Source: Bacillota bacterium (lineage in GTDB: Bacteria > Bacillota > Clostridia > Tissierellales > Peptoniphilaceae). Taken from it: a stretch of 8,049 nt of DNA. Under the pieces are notes generated by a model, which saw only the letters and a program-made list of their open reading frames with translations, did not search any database and was not told the DNA's origin. Location: positions 1 through 8,049 of the forward strand of contig JAEZYW010000079.1 of the NCBI GenBank assembly GCA_023418835.1, written 5' to 3'. Below are positions 5,659-8,049 of the stretch, piece after piece; position 1 is the first letter of the stretch; each line of letters opens with the position of its first letter. Position numbers and translations under genes: made by a program.

Positions 5659-6810
5659 ATGAATAAAAAATATATTAGTGGAGCTATATTACTTGGCTTA
5701 GCATTAATAATTGCCTTTGTGACGGGTTCAGACTATATGAGTTTAAGAGAATTGCCTGAAATCACACCGGGCCCCGGCGTTACAAAAGTGGTTATGCTAT
5801 CTGATTATTTTAGCGATCTAAAAGACACACCAGGAGATACGCCAGTCTATATAATGGAAGGCGAAAATCCAGGTGGAAAGTCATTAATATTAGGAGGTAC
5901 CCATCCAAATGAACCTTCTGGACATTTAGCAGCAATTTTATTTTTACAAAATGCTACAGTTGATGAAGGGACGGTATTTGTTTTACCTTATACAAATAGA
6001 AGTGCCTTTACCCACAACGATCCCCAAGAGGGTTCTCCTCAAAGTATGAATTTTATTACTAGAGATGGTGAAGAATTGACTCTCCGATACGGTTCGAGAG
6101 CTACAAACCCTATCCATCAATGGCCAGACCCAGATGTTTATACTCACCAAGCTTCTGGTCAAAGGTTGTCAGGCTCTGAAACTAGAAATATTAATAGAGC
6201 CTATCCAGGGGCACCAGATGGGAATTTCACTGAAAGAGTTGCATACGGAATCGTGCAACTTATAAAAGCTGAAGATATAAACTTAACTTTTGATTTACAC
6301 GAGGCATCTCCAGAATATCCAGTAATTAATGCGACAGTATCTCATGAAAAGGGAATGGGAATTGCAGCAGTAGGAACAATGGAATTACAATTTTCTGGAA
6401 TTGATATTGCTTTGGAGCCATCTCCTGTAAATTTAAGGGGACTTACCCATAGAGAGTTAGGAGATTATACTGATACAATTCCGCTTTTAATGGAAACTGC
6501 AAATGCTTCCCAAGGAAGACTTAGAGGGGAAACTAGTGAAAGACTTGCTTTAACTGGCCAAGATAAAGCATATGTATTTGCAGAAAGCCTAGGATTTTTG
6601 TATGTTCCATATGACGAAAAGGGCCATCCAATAGAAGAAAGAGTTGGAAGACATCTTCAAGGGATTATAGAATTTACTAAAGCGTATTCTGAACAATACC
6701 CTGATAAACCTGTGGTTTTTGAAAATGTTCCAACTTATGAACAGCTATTTGCATCCTCAGATGGAAGCGACCTAGGTGGACCTAGAATTGGACAGTATTT
6801 AATTAAATGA
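5659..6810 (+). CDS. Membrane-anchored succinylglutamate desuccinylase/aspartoacylase (M14-like) zinc hydrolase
   Basis: A 383-residue protein with an uncleaved-looking N-terminal signal anchor (about residues 5-23, no lipobox cysteine) and a zinc-hydrolase domain expected on the outer face. Seen: zinc ligands His82 and Glu85 in GGTHPNE (79-85), third ligand His214 in FDLHEASPEYP (211-221), substrate-binding arginine region TRNINRAYPG (175-184), and a likely catalytic Glu279 in PLLMETANAS (275-284). This is the HxxE...H...E layout of the M14 carboxypeptidase/AstE-AspA family. Family members remove acyl groups from N-acyl amino acids or cleave C-terminal residues. Classical AstE and aspartoacylase are cytosolic and shorter, so the anchor is a notable difference. 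Ribosome binding site is modest (AAAGGCG, about 7 bases upstream). It lies 18 bases after the 48-residue gene and 19 bases before the gamma-glutamyltransferase. The exact substrate is unknown; an acidic amino acid conjugate is plausible. Confidence 0.82.
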   Translation: MNKKYISGAILLGLALIIAFVTGSDYMSLRELPEITPGPGVTKVVMLSDYFSDLKDTPGDTPVYIMEGENPGGKSLILGGTHPNEPSGHLAAILFLQNATVDEGTVFVLPYTNRSAFTHNDPQEGSPQSMNFITRDGEELTLRYGSRATNPIHQWPDPDVYTHQASGQRLSGSETRNINRAYPGAPDGNFTERVAYGIVQLIKAEDINLTFDLHEASPEYPVINATVSHEKGMGIAAVGTMELQFSGIDIALEPSPVNLRGLTHRELGDYTDTIPLLMETANASQGRLRGETSERLALTGQDKAYVFAESLGFLYVPYDEKGHPIEERVGRHLQGIIEFTKAYSEQYPDKPVVFENVPTYEQLFASSDGSDLGGPRIGQYLIK

Positions 6811-6829
6811 TTGATAATTAGGAGGGAAT

Positions 6830-8049
6830 ATGAAAAACAGAAGAATTTTATCATTATTATTAGCTTTAATGCTAATATTGGCGGCTTGTCAAACTAAGCC
6901 TACACAAAAACCGGCTGAAGCTCCAACAACTGAGACTACTGAAACAACGGAAACAGCTAAAACTGAAGCTCCAAAAGAAGGTGACGAGTCAGAAAAAGAA
7001 GACGATAGTTACACTTCTCTAGACGATTTCGTTTTATTTGATGAATCAAATCAACTAATGAGAACAGGTAGAGGGGACACAGGTGAAAGTGGAGTGGTAG
7101 CATCAGGTAAATACGAAGCTTCTAAGATAGGTAAAGAAATTATAGAAGCAGGTGGAAATGCAGTTGACGCAGCTGTAGCAGTAGGGTTTGCATTGAGTTT
7201 AGTTGAACCAAATGCTACGGGAATTGGCGGTGGTGGATTTATGACAATGCACACAGCCAACGGTGAAAATGTATTTTTAAACTTTAGAGAGAAAGCGCCA
7301 GCAGGAGCAACTCCTGACATGTGGACTACTTATGAAAACGAAGAAGGAAAAGAAGTAGTTGTAGGAAACCAAAAAATACTTGGTGGTAAATCTGTAGGAA
7401 TCCCAGGTAATGTTGCAGGATGGCTTTATGCTTTAGAAAATTATGGAACTATGACCAGGGAAGAAGTTTTAAAACCTGTAATAGAATTGGCAAAAAAAGG
7501 AATCACAGTTACTCCAACTTTAGCAACAGATATGAGTGGAGAATATGACAACTTAATGCTTTATTCTGAATCAGGAGATATTTTCCTTAAAGAAGTAGAT
7601 GGAATTAAATTCCCATACGAAGTGGGAGAAATCTTTAAAAATGAAGACTTTGCAAAAACTTTAGAATTAATTGCAAAAGATGGTGCAGCAGCATTTTACG
7701 AAGGCGACATTGCCAAAGCTATGGTTCAAACTGTAAATAAATACGGTGGAGTATTTACCATGGAGGACTTGGCAAATTATGAAGTAGAAGTTTTAGAGCC
7801 TGTACACACTAACTATAGGGGATATGACATCTATTCATCCCCATCTCCATCTTCTGGTGGAACTATTGTAGCTGAAATTTTAAATATAGTTGAAAATTTT
7901 GATCTTCCAAATATGAAGGCGGATTCTCCAGAAAGATTACACATATTTGCAGATGCATTTTCAATGGCTTATGCAGATAGAGCGGAATACATGGGGGATG
8001 TGAAGTTTGTAGAAGTTCCAGTTGCTGGATTGTTGAGTAAAAACTACGC
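6830..8049 (+). CDS. ggt: Gamma-glutamyltransferase, lipoprotein form (3' end outside window)
   Basis: Start of a gamma-glutamyltransferase/hydrolase gene; 406 codons are visible and the frame is open to the window edge. The enzyme transfers or hydrolyses gamma-glutamyl groups from glutathione and related peptides outside the membrane, releasing glutamate. Seen: lipoprotein signal peptide MKNRRILSLLLALMLILAAC with lipidation at Cys20, an acidic Thr/Glu-rich linker (about 21-60), then the large-subunit domain with GGNAVDAAVA (108-117), GIGGGGFM, the NFREKAPA motif (151-158) whose Arg153 matches the substrate-carboxylate Arg of the E. coli enzyme, GIPGNVAGW, SPSPSSGG and ADRAEYMGD. The self-cleavage Thr that begins the small subunit, normally some tens of residues after ADRxEYxGD, lies beyond the window, so catalytic competence cannot be judged. 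Start supported by TAGGAGGG just upstream. Lipid anchoring contrasts with the secreted or periplasmic forms of well-known bacterial enzymes. Confidence 0.92.
   Translation, partial: MKNRRILSLLLALMLILAACQTKPTQKPAEAPTTETTETTETAKTEAPKEGDESEKEDDSYTSLDDFVLFDESNQLMRTGRGDTGESGVVASGKYEASKIGKEIIEAGGNAVDAAVAVGFALSLVEPNATGIGGGGFMTMHTANGENVFLNFREKAPAGATPDMWTTYENEEGKEVVVGNQKILGGKSVGIPGNVAGWLYALENYGTMTREEVLKPVIELAKKGITVTPTLATDMSGEYDNLMLYSESGDIFLKEVDGIKFPYEVGEIFKNEDFAKTLELIAKDGAAAFYEGDIAKAMVQTVNKYGGVFTMEDLANYEVEVLEPVHTNYRGYDIYSSPSPSSGGTIVAEILNIVENFDLPNMKADSPERLHIFADAFSMAYADRAEYMGDVKFVEVPVAGLLSKNY

Noticed and set aside
6769..6785. Short inverted repeat CTAGGTGGACCTAG near the end of the zinc hydrolase gene
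   Set aside because: It has six-base arms with a two-base centre, entirely inside coding sequence and with no T run. It is best explained by chance codon sequence.
7051..7320. Minus-strand ORF of 89 codons opposite the gamma-glutamyltransferase gene
   Set aside because: It is a shadow of a gene whose motifs (NFREKAPA, GIGGGGFM) are unmistakable on the + strand.

Overview
The window is AT-rich, low-GC Gram-positive-type DNA from a bacterium, most likely an anaerobic Firmicute of the Tissierellia/Peptoniphilaceae kind. The evidence is the strong GGAGG ribosome binding sites, two lipoprotein signal peptides without any periplasmic protein signature, sigma-A-like promoters, and a gene content centred on glutamate/aspartate and surface peptide chemistry. 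The taxonomic placement is inference. There are no rRNA, tRNA, CRISPR, IS or phage features, and no gene-free stretch longer than about 210 bases.

Left part (1-2737): the 3' end of an ECF-type ABC transporter ATPase gene on the + strand converges on two minus-strand genes. These are an aspartate/glutamate racemase-family protein and a Na+/H+:dicarboxylate (glutamate/aspartate) symporter. Each minus-strand gene has its own downstream hairpin terminator. The symporter has a well-formed promoter of the TTGACT-N17-TATAAT type. A small phosphoribosyltransferase gene (2738-3277, +) is transcribed divergently from the symporter and ends in a strong terminator whose stem begins inside the last codons.

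Right part (about 3358 to the window end): a sigma-A-like promoter (TTGAAA-N18-TATAAT) drives a tight + strand gene row. In order it holds a lipoprotein with a DUF6305-like domain, a perfect 26-bp intercistronic palindrome, a TRAP-type large permease (DctM-like), a 48-residue two-helix membrane protein not called by standard ORF length cut-offs, a membrane-anchored zinc hydrolase of the succinylglutamate desuccinylase/aspartoacylase (M14-like) family, and a lipoprotein gamma-glutamyltransferase that runs off the window. All but the first intergenic gap are under 20 bases, so this is very probably one operon.

The most interesting reading is that the right-hand operon is a non-canonical TRAP-like system. 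The usual solute-binding protein (DctP) and four-helix small subunit (DctQ) are absent from the visible gene row; a DUF6305 lipoprotein and a tiny two-helix protein stand in their places. They are coupled to two surface hydrolases able to release glutamate or related acidic amino acids from gamma-glutamyl or N-acyl/peptidyl conjugates. Together with the glutamate-type symporter and the racemase next door, this suggests a locus for scavenging and processing acidic amino acids. The substrate and the physical partnership are inference.
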